Source of the DNA: Neorhizobium sp. SOG26
GTDB taxonomy: Bacteria > Pseudomonadota > Alphaproteobacteria > Rhizobiales > Rhizobiaceae
DNA length: 64,000 nucleotides
Direction: 5' to 3'
NCBI RefSeq assembly: GCF_003491345.1
Contig: NZ_CP025512.1
Coordinates: 868,001 to 932,000 of the forward strand
In this document: piece by piece, positions 10,301 to 19,300 of the stretch
Layout of the letters: every line of letters begins with the position of its first letter
How positions within the stretch are numbered: position 1 is the stretch's first letter
The notes under the pieces: model-generated
What the model saw: the letters and a program-made list of their open reading frames with translations, nothing else
Told to the model about the DNA's origin: nothing
The model's database searches: none
Program-made: the position numbers and the translations under genes

Positions 10301-10814
10301 AGAGGAAGAAGCGAGGGATTTGGCGCGTCGCTGGGTGGTGCTGAAGCTCGCGTCCAGCCTCTTGGCAAGTTCCATGGAGGCCTATCGCGAACGCCAGGCC
10401 GATCCCGTGATGCAGCGCGCCGGCCAGCTCTTCTGCGACCTGACCGGTGGGCGCTTTGCCCGTCTCGTCCAGCTTTATGACGAGCGCGACGAGTTGCAAC
10501 TGGCCGTGGAGCGCAAGACGGGAGAGCAGGTGCCGCTCGCAGGTCTGAGCGAAGGGACGGGCGATCAGCTTTACCTGGCGCTGCGTTTGGCCTTCCTCGA
10601 AGACTACTGCTCCCGAAACGAGCCAGCGCCGCTCATCCTCGATGACATCTTCCAGACCTTCGACGATGAACGCACCGCCGCCGGCATCCGGACGCTTGCT
10701 GCGGCGGGTAACTGCTTCCAGACCATCCTCTTCACCCACCAGAAGAGCTTGGTGGAAACGGCACGGCGCGAAGTGGGGGCTGACCTCGACCTGATCAACC
10801 TGGAGCGTGTCTAA
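7362..10814 (+). CDS. SbcC/Rad50-like AAA ATPase with coiled coils (YhaN type)
   Basis: This is an SMC-like ATPase expected to work with the upstream nuclease in DNA-end processing. The 1150-residue protein has N-terminal Walker A GPNEAGKSS at 32-40, long charged coiled-coil arms over most of the middle, and the C-terminal lobe with signature LSEGTGDQLYLALRLAF (from about 1062) and Walker B LILDDIFQTFDDERT. No CxxC zinc hook is seen at the coiled-coil apex, unlike true SbcC/Rad50; this is why YhaN is the better family name. The stop TAA is followed by a near-exact 17-base duplication of the gene's own tail. Confidence 0.88.
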   Translation: MRFNHLDLLRYGALTDRKLVFRPGAKLHVIYGPNEAGKSSALSAISDLLFGFPTTAGMSFLHDPTSLRVGAEIATRDGATLAFRRRRGRKNTLLAESDAEEPLPEDALAPFLGTLSREVFQRAFGLDSTSLRAGGETMLKSGGEIGSLLFSAASGLTGLTDLRKSLEAEADGIYGPRRSKDRLFYQVLDAHDEARKAERDIELKSGDWKRLLAEQAEIETQLAAVLGERQETKRRLDQLRKLLRLEPVLREIDKERAQLGDYEALSELPAGFASRLEEALAKARQNVEARRLAEAELSRLRDELGALHVDEALIAAAPKIVAAHADKGAYIKAREDIARVRGEVDDFDNKLLQSARRLGFASPEDLKRAQPTDPDLTRLRKLVEEGTDLDRNLKQLRQQTEDAQNALSRLQGEGGDSRLIDPKPWIEQLAALRPEIAELTNLEALQVRATRVENDLAMAVGRLDPPVKDMERLLSAPLPDIATLTTHQRMIEAARSEQLRAAQKLASTRDEAKAVANQLAGLEASGDLVSRDDIVEARKKRDGLLEAFAAKPGSSALEEVTAAVNEADRLCDAALADAERVSRHAQLTLRHRELEGDIGACEATLKEAEIAASDALTEFQDLFHAAPVAPAAPDRMIEWRRSVDGVAALSAALADARDALEAVRLKQEALTPVLVGMADAIGLASAALPAAALARALERRLSELSERWTESRSIQGKRHAAEEALARLEEQETSLRKQVERWRLDFSQAAVLAGLADGATVEMALAALDVWRSVPDQLSERENRDRRVRGMSRDMETFEQEVRSLCASVAADLASLPADVAIGMLNERAAAANTDANKRQGLGAALAKAEVQLERHGTEQQAISEEMEELARIVSAPVEELARVLEDLQQKARLEDSLRQCRARFAEHADGTSEDEARSALAEFDRVAAALEIEDLEAKDSQQVDRIAALRAAEADIQRRRRELETGIGAERAVFQKLAAEEEARDLARRWVVLKLASSLLASSMEAYRERQADPVMQRAGQLFCDLTGGRFARLVQLYDERDELQLAVERKTGEQVPLAGLSEGTGDQLYLALRLAFLEDYCSRNEPAPLILDDIFQTFDDERTAAGIRTLAAAGNCFQTILFTHQKSLVETARREVGADLDLINLERV

Positions 10815-10832
10815 TAACCTGGAGCGAGTCTA
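10797..10832. repeat. Tandem duplication at the yhaN-like 3' end
   Basis: AACCTGGAGCGTGTCTA (10797-10813) is repeated as AACCTGGAGCGAGTCTA (10816-10832), 16 of 17 bases identical with a 19-base period. The first copy holds the ATPase stop codon. The second copy holds the stop codon of the convergent gene read on the minus strand. Confidence 0.85.
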
Positions 10833-11669
10833 GCGCAGCTTGACCGGATGCTTCAACGGCAGGCAGCCGACCGAGAGCGGGTAGAGCACTTCGCTTGCCC
10901 TCTCCGTTGCCGGTGCCGAGCCACATTCGGCCGTCGGCGGACGCTGCAGCAGAAGCAGGTTGTAGCGGTTCGGGTCCATCATCTCCGGCGCAAACTTCAT
11001 CCGGTAATTCTCGAGCAGCGACGAGAACTCGCGATGCGTGGAGAGCATGTCCACAACATATTCACGCGTCTCGGGCGTCAGCGGCAGGCCGAATTCGCCA
11101 AGCGCGGATGTCGTCTCCTGCAGCATCTGCGGCTCCACCTCGGGATCAGTCAGGTTGAGCTTGATACGGAAGCTGCGAATCTGGTCCGGCATCAAGCCAC
11201 GAGCCTGGATGAAGAAGGAGGCTGGCGGATCGGCCGGGCCGAACTCCTTGAACAGGATGCACTCCCAGCTCTGGTCGCGTGTCGTGAACTCCGGCTCCAC
11301 GTCGGTCGCCGCGCCCAGCCGCTGGCACCGCTCTTCTGCGGGCAGGGGATCGACGCGTTCAAACACGGCCTGGCGCTCCAACTCCACCTTCAGGAGCCAG
11401 GGCGGATAGCGCTCTGCGGGCTCAAGCGCCTTCTGCTTGTCGATCCGCACATCTGCCGGCGGGGTGGAGAAGACGCTGTACTGGTCAAGCCCAAGCGCCT
11501 TCGTCAGCCGGCGGTAGTTGCGGGCATCGTTAACGGACAGCACCACGGTCGCCAGCCCCACGAGCACCAGAATGATGAAGAGGACAGCAATGCGAATGGT
11601 TGAACCCTGCCTGCGACGCAAGTCGGCGGGGGTCAATACTGCCTTGTCCTCTTCCGGCATGGTGTCCAT
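10830..11669 (-). CDS. Single-pass membrane protein of unknown function (possibly DUF6030-like)
   Basis: I do not recognise a function. From ATG 11669 the product is about 279 residues: a charged cytoplasmic start (MDTMPEEDKA), one transmembrane helix rich in I, V and L around residues 25-45, then a long, probably periplasmic domain with four Cys (SWECILF, EECGS and two others). It resembles rhizobial proteins filed as DUF6030, but this is memory and not a search. A GTG at 11708 would add 13 residues; ATG 11660 is also possible, and no start has a strong ribosome site. It converges on the YhaN-like gene and diverges from the polysaccharide export gene. Confidence 0.6.
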   Translation of the reverse strand: MDTMPEEDKAVLTPADLRRRQGSTIRIAVLFIILVLVGLATVVLSVNDARNYRRLTKALGLDQYSVFSTPPADVRIDKQKALEPAERYPPWLLKVELERQAVFERVDPLPAEERCQRLGAATDVEPEFTTRDQSWECILFKEFGPADPPASFFIQARGLMPDQIRSFRIKLNLTDPEVEPQMLQETTSALGEFGLPLTPETREYVVDMLSTHREFSSLLENYRMKFAPEMMDPNRYNLLLLQRPPTAECGSAPATERASEVLYPLSVGCLPLKHPVKLR

Positions 11670-11995
11670 TTCACGATGGGCGGGATATCTGGGGCGACGC
11701 CTTAACACAGGAGTTCACCGGCTGGAACTGGTCGGCGAAGATGCTCGTGATCCGGCAGGGATTAACCATAAGACTTAGACGGTATTTAACTCAACTTGTT
11801 CATTGTCGTGGCCATCGGCTACCGTTCCTGGGACTATGGCTTTAAAACCGCACAAGTTTTTTATTTGGGAGGTGCCGGCGCAATCCGGCTTGTTGTTGAA
11901 CACCTCTTATGCTTTGCAGGTGCGGTCGGATTCCCCTCGGGCTGTTCCTCCTCCGGAATAGATGCGATCCGAGACGATTGGAGAATGGAATTTTG
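11670..11995. promoter_or_regulatory. Divergent upstream region of the polysaccharide locus
   Basis: These 326 bases separate the minus-strand membrane protein from the export lipoprotein and must hold promoters for both. The stretch is AT-rich around 11760-11870 relative to its neighbours, as expected for promoters, but I see no clear -35/-10 pair. GGAGAATGGA at 11980-11989 is the ribosome site for the lipoprotein. Confidence 0.4.
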
Positions 11996-13174
11996 ATGCG
12001 AGTGACTGCAGTTTTGGTGTGCGCCGCCCTGGCAGGTTGCCAGGCAGTGCCGGGCGAGGGCCCTCTGGCCTCTGCGATCAATACCGACGGCGGGAAATCG
12101 GGCGCTGAAATTGGCCGCCAGAATGCTGCAGTCTTCGAGATCGTCGATGTGGACAACACGTCGGCTCAACTGGTGTCCCAATATTTTGGTTCGGCCCTCA
12201 AGCGCCGATTCGGTTTCGGCAGCGGTGGTGCCGGGCGAGCAGTCATCGGCGTTGGTGATGTTCTCAAAATCACCATCTTCGAGGCCGGTTCCGATGGCCT
12301 GTTCTCGACGCAGGATTCGAAGCAGACAAGCCTCGACGTCGTGATTCAGCCTGATGGTCAGGCAGCCATTCCTTATGTTGGCCTCGTCCGCTTCTCCGGC
12401 AAGACGCTGGAGGAAGCCCGCCAGACGATCCTTGCTGCGCTTCGCAACAAGGCGGTCGAGCCGGACGTCATCGTCAACAGCGTCAACACGTCGTCGCGTA
12501 TGGTGACAGTATCCGGCGCCGTCGGGCGTTCTGCCCAGGTTCCGCTCAACCTGACCGGCGAGCACATCACCGACGTGATTGCAAAGGCGGGTGGTCCTGT
12601 CGCGCAGCCCTACGAGTCATATGTGACTCTAGTGCGCAATGGCCGCAGCGGCACGACGCTCCTGAAATCTGTCATCGAAAACCCGTCGGAGAACATCTAC
12701 GTCCAGCCGGGCGACCAGATCTTCGTGACGCGTGATCCGCGTACCTTCACGCTGCTCGGCGCCGTCAAGCAGAATGCGCGCATCGAATTCGGCGCCAATG
12801 ACCTCAACCTGCTTGAGGCCGTGGCATTGGGTGGCGGTGGCGACGACGCAGCCGTTAATGCGAAGGGCTACTTCCTCTTCCGTTATGAGGAACCTGAGAT
12901 CATTGCGGCTTTAATCGGCAACGCCCGGTTTAACCAGATGCTGGCTAAGGGCATGAAGTCAGACAAGTTCGGGCGTTACCCGCTCGTCTACCGCTTCGAC
13001 ATGAGCCGGCCCGACAGCCTGCTCGTCGGCCAGACCTTCCCGATCAAGAGCCGTGACGTGATTTATGCGGCTCGTCACAACGCGGTCGACTTTGCCAAGT
13101 TCCTGGCGCTCGTGTCACGACCGGTCTCCGTCGTTGCACAAGGTATTACTGTCGCCAACGGTATCGGTAATTGA
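11996..13174 (+). CDS. Outer-membrane polysaccharide export lipoprotein (Wza/PssN-like)
   Basis: OPX-family lipoproteins form or gate the outer-membrane exit for capsule and exopolysaccharide. The 392-residue product has a lipoprotein signal with lipobox LAGC (Cys15), a Poly_export domain beginning near IGVGDVLKITIFEAG, and at least two SLBB-type ligand-binding repeats (VSGAVGRSAQVPLNL; LLGAVKQNARIEF). ATG 11996 is chosen because it starts the signal peptide and has GGAGAATGGA upstream; the longer frame from 11909 is not conserved-looking. It heads an apparent unit with rkpA-G-H and pairs logically with the Wzc-like kinase at 24042. PssN of Rhizobium is the closest named relative that I can suggest. 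Confidence 0.88.
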   Translation: MRVTAVLVCAALAGCQAVPGEGPLASAINTDGGKSGAEIGRQNAAVFEIVDVDNTSAQLVSQYFGSALKRRFGFGSGGAGRAVIGVGDVLKITIFEAGSDGLFSTQDSKQTSLDVVIQPDGQAAIPYVGLVRFSGKTLEEARQTILAALRNKAVEPDVIVNSVNTSSRMVTVSGAVGRSAQVPLNLTGEHITDVIAKAGGPVAQPYESYVTLVRNGRSGTTLLKSVIENPSENIYVQPGDQIFVTRDPRTFTLLGAVKQNARIEFGANDLNLLEAVALGGGGDDAAVNAKGYFLFRYEEPEIIAALIGNARFNQMLAKGMKSDKFGRYPLVYRFDMSRPDSLLVGQTFPIKSRDVIYAARHNAVDFAKFLALVSRPVSVVAQGITVANGIGN

Positions 13175-13225
13175 CCTGACCATCATTCTCGTTCAGGTAC
13201 ACTCTCACTACCGATGCATCTGAGC

Positions 13226-13298
13226 TGTCACCCGTTTTGGGGTGACAAGCGCAGATAAGTATGTGTTAAAGTTACGTGACGGCTTTGGCCGTTTACGT
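13226..13298 (+). promoter_or_regulatory. Two stem-loops in the leader of the polyketide synthase gene
   Basis: Within the 138-base gap before rkpA there is a perfect 8-bp stem (TGTCACCC with GGGTGACA, 13226-13247, 6-base loop) and a second imperfect one around ACGTGACGGC at 13274-13298. Neither has a T tract. They could be an operator, a processing site or an attenuator between the lipoprotein gene and the very large synthase gene. Confidence 0.45.
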
Positions 13299-13318
13299 CT
13301 GATAAACACCGAGTGACC

Positions 13319-16300
13319 ATGACGATTGAAATCATCGGCCGTGCTTGCGTAGCGCCAGGTGCCAATTCTGTAAGCGAACTGCGGGACATCTTGAGCGAGG
13401 GGCGGTGCACCGTCACGAACATTCCATCGGACCGATGGGAAAAGGCTCGCTTCTGGCATCCCAATCAAGGCATCCCCGGCAAGACCTACACTTTCGCGGC
13501 GGGCGTCCTCGATAATATCTATGCCTTCGATCCTGCGGTCTTCGGGCTTTCGCAGCGTGAAGCAATGCAGATGGATCCGCAGCAGCGGGTGCTCCTGAAC
13601 CTCGTCTGGCAAGCCCTCGAAGACGCAAACCTTCCGGCCAGTACCTTGGCCAAGGAGCATGTCGGTGTTTACGTCGGGGCATCCAGCCTCGAGAGCGGCA
13701 ATCTCGCGTCCGAAGATCCGGCCTCCGGTAGCCCGTATTTCATGACGGGCAATACGCTTTCCATCGTTTCCAACCGAATCTCGCACATCTTCGGCCTCAA
13801 GGGGCCGAGCATGACGATCGATACCGCGTGCTCCTCGTCGCTCGTGGCGCTGGATCAGGCCGTTCTGGCGCTGGAAAACGGTGACATCGACACGGCGATC
13901 GTCGGTGGCGTCAACCTCCTGGTGCACCCGCTGTCCTTCGTGGGCTTCGCGCAGGCACGCATGCTGTCGCCGGAAGGTCTATGCCGGGCCTATGATACGA
14001 ACGGGCATGGTTATGTTCGCGCCGAAGGTGGCGTTGTTTTTGTTCTGCGTCGCACCGATCGCGCCCAGCGGGAAGGGGACCGCAGCCGCAGTCGCCTGCA
14101 CGCCGTGGCCGTCAACTCCTCGGGTCGCACAAACGGCATCAGCCTTCCGTCGCGTGAAGCCCAGGCTGACCTCCTGCGCTCGATCTACGAAGGCCGCAAT
14201 ATCGACGTGAACCGGCTTGCCTTCATCGAAGGGCACGGCACCGGCACGCGCGTCGGTGATCCGGCTGAAGTCTGGGCGATCGGCGAGGTGATCGGCAAGA
14301 AGCGTCGCGCGCCGGTGCCAATCGGCTCGATCAAGACCAATATCGGTCATACCGAGCCGGTCTCCGGCCTGTTCGGCCTCTTGAAGGCGATGATCGCGCT
14401 GGAGAACAATTTCCTCCCGGCATCGCTCCATATCGAGAAGGTCAACGAGGACATCGATTTCGATGGCCTCAATGTTCGCGTCAATACCTCGACGATCAAG
14501 CTCCTGCCCGCCAAGGAGCCGCGGCTTGCGGGCGTCAACTCGTTCGGTTTCGGCGGCACGAACGCCCACGTCGTCATCAGCGATCCGGATCCTGTCAAGG
14601 CGGTGGATGCGCCGGCGAAGGTTGAGCCGGGCCTGTTCGTGGTCAGCGCACATACCGCATCGGCTCTGTCCAAGCTGCTCGAGCAGTACGAAGAACGGCT
14701 CTCGGACGCCGATGCGAAGCAGGCGGCACTCATGGTGTCGGCCGCTCCGGCCAACCGCGAAGCGCTGCGGCACCGGTTCGCTGTCGCGGCCAAGGATGCC
14801 GATGGCGTCCGCAAGGCCATTGAAGCCCATCTCGCGGGTGAGGCCTCGGCGGGCGAAATCGGCGAAGCACCGCTTGCTGCGGCCAAGATTGCCTTCGTCT
14901 TTTCCGGCAACGGTGCGCAATGGGCCGGCATGGGCGTGGACGCGTATCGGGAAAACGCGCAGTTCCGCCAGTGCTTCCAGTCCTTCAGCGCACTCTTCGA
15001 ATATCATCTGGGCGAAAAGCTCACGGACATCATTGTTGCGCCGGATCTCGCTACCCGGCTGGCGGATACCAAGATCGCCCAGCCATTGCTGTTCGCGGTC
15101 CAGGCAGCCCTCACCGATTGCATGCATGCGAGCGGCATCCGGCCGGAAGCCGTGTTCGGTCATTCGGTTGGCGAACTGGCAGCAGCCTATGCTGCCAAGG
15201 CACTGACGGCGGCCGAAGCGGTTGCCATTGTCTCGAAGCGCTCGCGTTACCAGGACGTTTTTGCCGGCAAGGGCAAGATGGCGGCCGTGGTCCTCAACGA
15301 GGAAGCGGCGCTGAACTTCGCCCGTGCGCGTGGCCTCGATGGCATCTGCGTTGCCGCGATCAATGCCCCGAATTCCGTGACCCTTTCCGGTCCGGGCGAC
15401 CAGATCCAGGCGTTCCGCGATGCAGCACGCAAGGCGCAGATCGTCGCGCATGTGCTCGACATCAACTACCCGTTCCATCACCCGATCATCGACGACGCGC
15501 GGGATGCGTTCCTGGCAGACCTGCCCGCCATCCAGGCTGAAAAGACCAACTGCGCCTTCATCTCCACCGTCAGCGGGGAATTGCAGGATGGTCGCGGGCT
15601 GGACGCCGAATACTGGTGGCGCAACGTCCGCGAGCCTGTGCTGTTCAAGCAGGCATGCCAGACCGCCCTTGCCATGGGCTGCAACCTCTTCATCGAAGTG
15701 TCGCCACGCTCGATCCTGTCGAGCTATGTCGGCGAAACGGCGAAGTCCGTTTCTGCCTCCGCCGTCGTGGTTGGAACGCTGCAGCGCGAGACCGGCGTTC
15801 CGGGTCGCGATCCGGTCGCTCAGGCCTTTGCCCGTGCCGTCGCCCATGGCGCACCCGTTCAGTCCGTCCGCGGTAACGCGAAGCGCAACGCACATGTGGA
15901 CCTGCCGGCGCTGCCGTTCGAACAAACCGAACTGAAGATGCCGTCGACCACCGACGAGGTGGATATCTTCGGCCGCAACAGCAAGCTGCCTTACCTGCTG
16001 CTCGGCTGGCGCACGGACCCCAACAGCGCGCACTGGAAGAACCACATCGACGCGCACCTGTTTCCGGACCTTGCGGAGCATGTGGTCGATTCACGCGCCA
16101 TCATGCCTGGCGCCGGGTTTATCGAAATCGCGGTTTCGGCGGCACAGCGTTATTACGGAACTCCGGAAGTCGAGATCTCGAACCTCGAGATCGTCCGGCC
16201 TCTCGAACTGCGGCCCGACCGGATGGTCGAACTCTCGACCCTGCTGTCGCCTGAAACCGGTTACATCGAGATCCGCTCGCGTGAACGCCTGAGCAGCGAT

Positions 16301-19300
16301 GACTGGACGGTCCACGCCGTGGCCCGTAGCCGTCATGCCGCCGGCGCCGTGGTTGGCAGCGCCATCGTCGCGCCGCAGGGCGAAAGGGGAACGCTTCTTT
16401 CTGCCGACGAAGCCTATGAAACGGCTGAACGTTTCGGCCTGCAATACGGCCCTCGCTTCCGCCTCCTCAACAAGGCGGTCGCCTATGGCCAGACCATCGT
16501 CGAGGTGGATCTGAAGCCGGCAGCGGCTCCCGCACACCCTTACGTCCAGTACAACCTCAACCCGTTCTCGACCGACGCGGTGTTCCACGGTCTTGTCGCG
16601 CTGTTCGGCCAGTTGTCGGGCGGCGATGTCGGATCGCCCTATATCCCGGTCCGGTTCGGTGCGATCCATGTGACCGGCGGCGGCCAGATCGCCCGTGCCA
16701 TGATCGAGATCGAGCGGTTCAGCGCCTATTCCATCAAGGCGCGGTTCCAACTGTTCGATACCGAAGGCAACCGCATTGCGAGCCTGGACGACTGCCGTTT
16801 CCGCCGCACGTCGTTGCGTCGCCATCACACGCTGGCATCAGTCGCCTTTCACTACGAGAGCGTACCCGCTTCCGTCGGTGCTGCTCGCGAATTCGGCAAG
16901 GTCGATGCGGCGGCAATCTTCCGCAACGGCAAGGGCAAGGCATCTGACAACGCGACGCTGTTGCTTGATGCCGCGATCTACCGCGCCTGCCACGAGATCG
17001 CGCTGAAGCTTGCAGACCACCGCGGCGTGGTGTCCACCCGCCGCCTGCCGCTGGAACGGGAGTTCCGCGCCTTCCTGACGAACTGCCTGTTCATCCTGGA
17101 AGATGCCGGCATCGCAACCGCCGACGAGGGCGAATGGGTCCTGCCGCAGGAGTTCACCCTGCCGCCGGTCAGCGAACTGCTCCAGGAGATCTACCGCGAA
17201 GATTCCGGACGCATTGCCGAAGCCGTGCTCGTCAACAATGCCTACCGCGATGCGCTTGAACAACTGGCCGCTGGACCGCTCAGCACTGCCGGCGACAAGC
17301 CGGCGCGCACGGCAAATGCCAGCGAAGCGACGATCGACCACGTGCTTGTCCATTCGCCGCTGGCGGAGCGAGCCTTCACGGCCGTTGTCGAGGGCGTCGA
17401 GAAGCTGTTGGCCAGCCGCAAGGGTGGCGTCCGCTACATCCTCGAAACGGGCGTCATGTCGCTCGCGTTGAGCCGTCGGCTGGCGCAAGCCGCAGCGGCA
17501 CATGGTGCAACACTCATCATTGCTGAGCCGCGCGAAAACGTCCGCCGCACCTTCGAGCTTGCTTTCGAACAGGACGTGCATGTCCTGCTGCCGGAATGCG
17601 ACAAGCTCTACAGCCAGCCGGTTGCCGATATCGTCGTGGCGGCAGGTCCCCAGAGCCAGCAACTGCTGTCGTCCCATGAGGAGATCCGCGCCGCTATACG
17701 CAACGCGGCCGCCAATGGTGGTGCTGTTGTTTTCGCAGATCGTGCGCCCTCTGCATTCAACGATTTTGTCTTCGGCCAGTCCGAAGGGTGGTTCGAAAAC
17801 AGCAACTCGCCGGACTTCCCCGTTGGCCGGCTGGGTTCCGACCGGCAACTCGCCGATGTCATCGCATCGCTTGGCTTTGCCAAGCCGCACGCGCGCGAAC
17901 AAGGTTATCCGGAAGGCGCGCTGGTGCTTGCCGCAGCGGCATCGGAGGCCCGTCCGACGAAGGCCGCCGCGGCCTTGGCCGATGGTAGCCGCGTTCTGAT
18001 CCTCTCGGAGCTTGCAGACGTCTCCGTCGCCTTCGACGGCTGTGATGTCAGTGTCATTGATGCCGATGCAACGCAGGAACAGTTCGACGAGGCTCTGTCT
18101 CAGTTCCACGGCCAGCCTTTGCGTATCGTCTATCTGGCGGACCGCGTCGCATCGCAGGATGCGTCGGTTCTGGCTCAGGCGCGCTTGCGCCGGTTGGGTG
18201 CCTTGGCCGAAACGGTGTCGCGCGGAACAGAAACCGGTTCGAAGCCACGGCTTCTTGTTGTGGCACCGGGCGGATCGCCGCTGGCAGGTGAAGACACCGA
18301 TGGTGCGAATGCTGGCCTCTGGGCATTCGCGCGTGTTGTCCAGAACGAATACGAAGCCCTTGATGTGCATTTGCTGGATGCCGAATCCGGCGACGCGGGA
18401 ACATGGGATGCTGTCCAGGAACTGCTGGCAGTTTCGACGTCGAACCGCGAATGGCAGATGACGGCGGGCAACCTGCGCGAACTTCGTGCAGCCACCGGGC
18501 CGTTCCCGTCCACCGAGGCGACGACGTCGAGCTTCGAAGCCGCGACCATCCGCCAGTTGTCGAGCGGCCGTGTCGAAAGCATCTCATGGGAAGCCTGTGA
18601 TCTTCCGTCGCCCGACAAGGATGAGGTGATTATCGCGGTTGAAGCGACCGGCCTGAACTTCCGCGATGTCATGTGGGCCATGGGCCTGCTGCCCGAAGAA
18701 GCGCTTGAAGACGGTTTCGCCGGCGCCACCATCGGCATGGAACTTGCGGGCCGCGTGCTCGAGGTTGGTTCGGATGTCGACGATCTCCAGCCGGGCGACC
18801 GGGTGATGGGTATCGCCCCGGCTGCATTCTCGACGCATGTGCGCGTCCGCCGTGATGGCGTGACGAAGTTCCCGGACCGCCTGTCATCGGCTGCGGCCGC
18901 AACGGTGCCGGTTGCCTTCCTCACCGCCTATTATGCGATGGTTCATCTCGGCCATATCGAAAAGGGCGAGACGATCCTGATTCACGGCGCAGCCGGTGGC
19001 GTGGGGCTTGCTGCCCTGCAGATCGCCAAGCTGCGTGGTGCAACAGTCATCGCAACGGCCGGCACGACAGAGAAACGCCGCTTCCTGGAAGCGCTGGGTG
19101 CGGACCACATCTTCGACTCACGTTCGCTGGACTTCGTTTCCCGCGTTCGCGAAGTGACGAACGGCGAGGGCGTCGATCTCGTCCTCAACTCGCTGTTCTC
19201 GGAAGCCATGGAACGCAGCATCGAACTGGTGAAGCCGTTCGGTCGCTTCCTTGAGCTTGGCAAGCGCGACTACTATTCCGACCGCAAGATCGGCCTGCGC

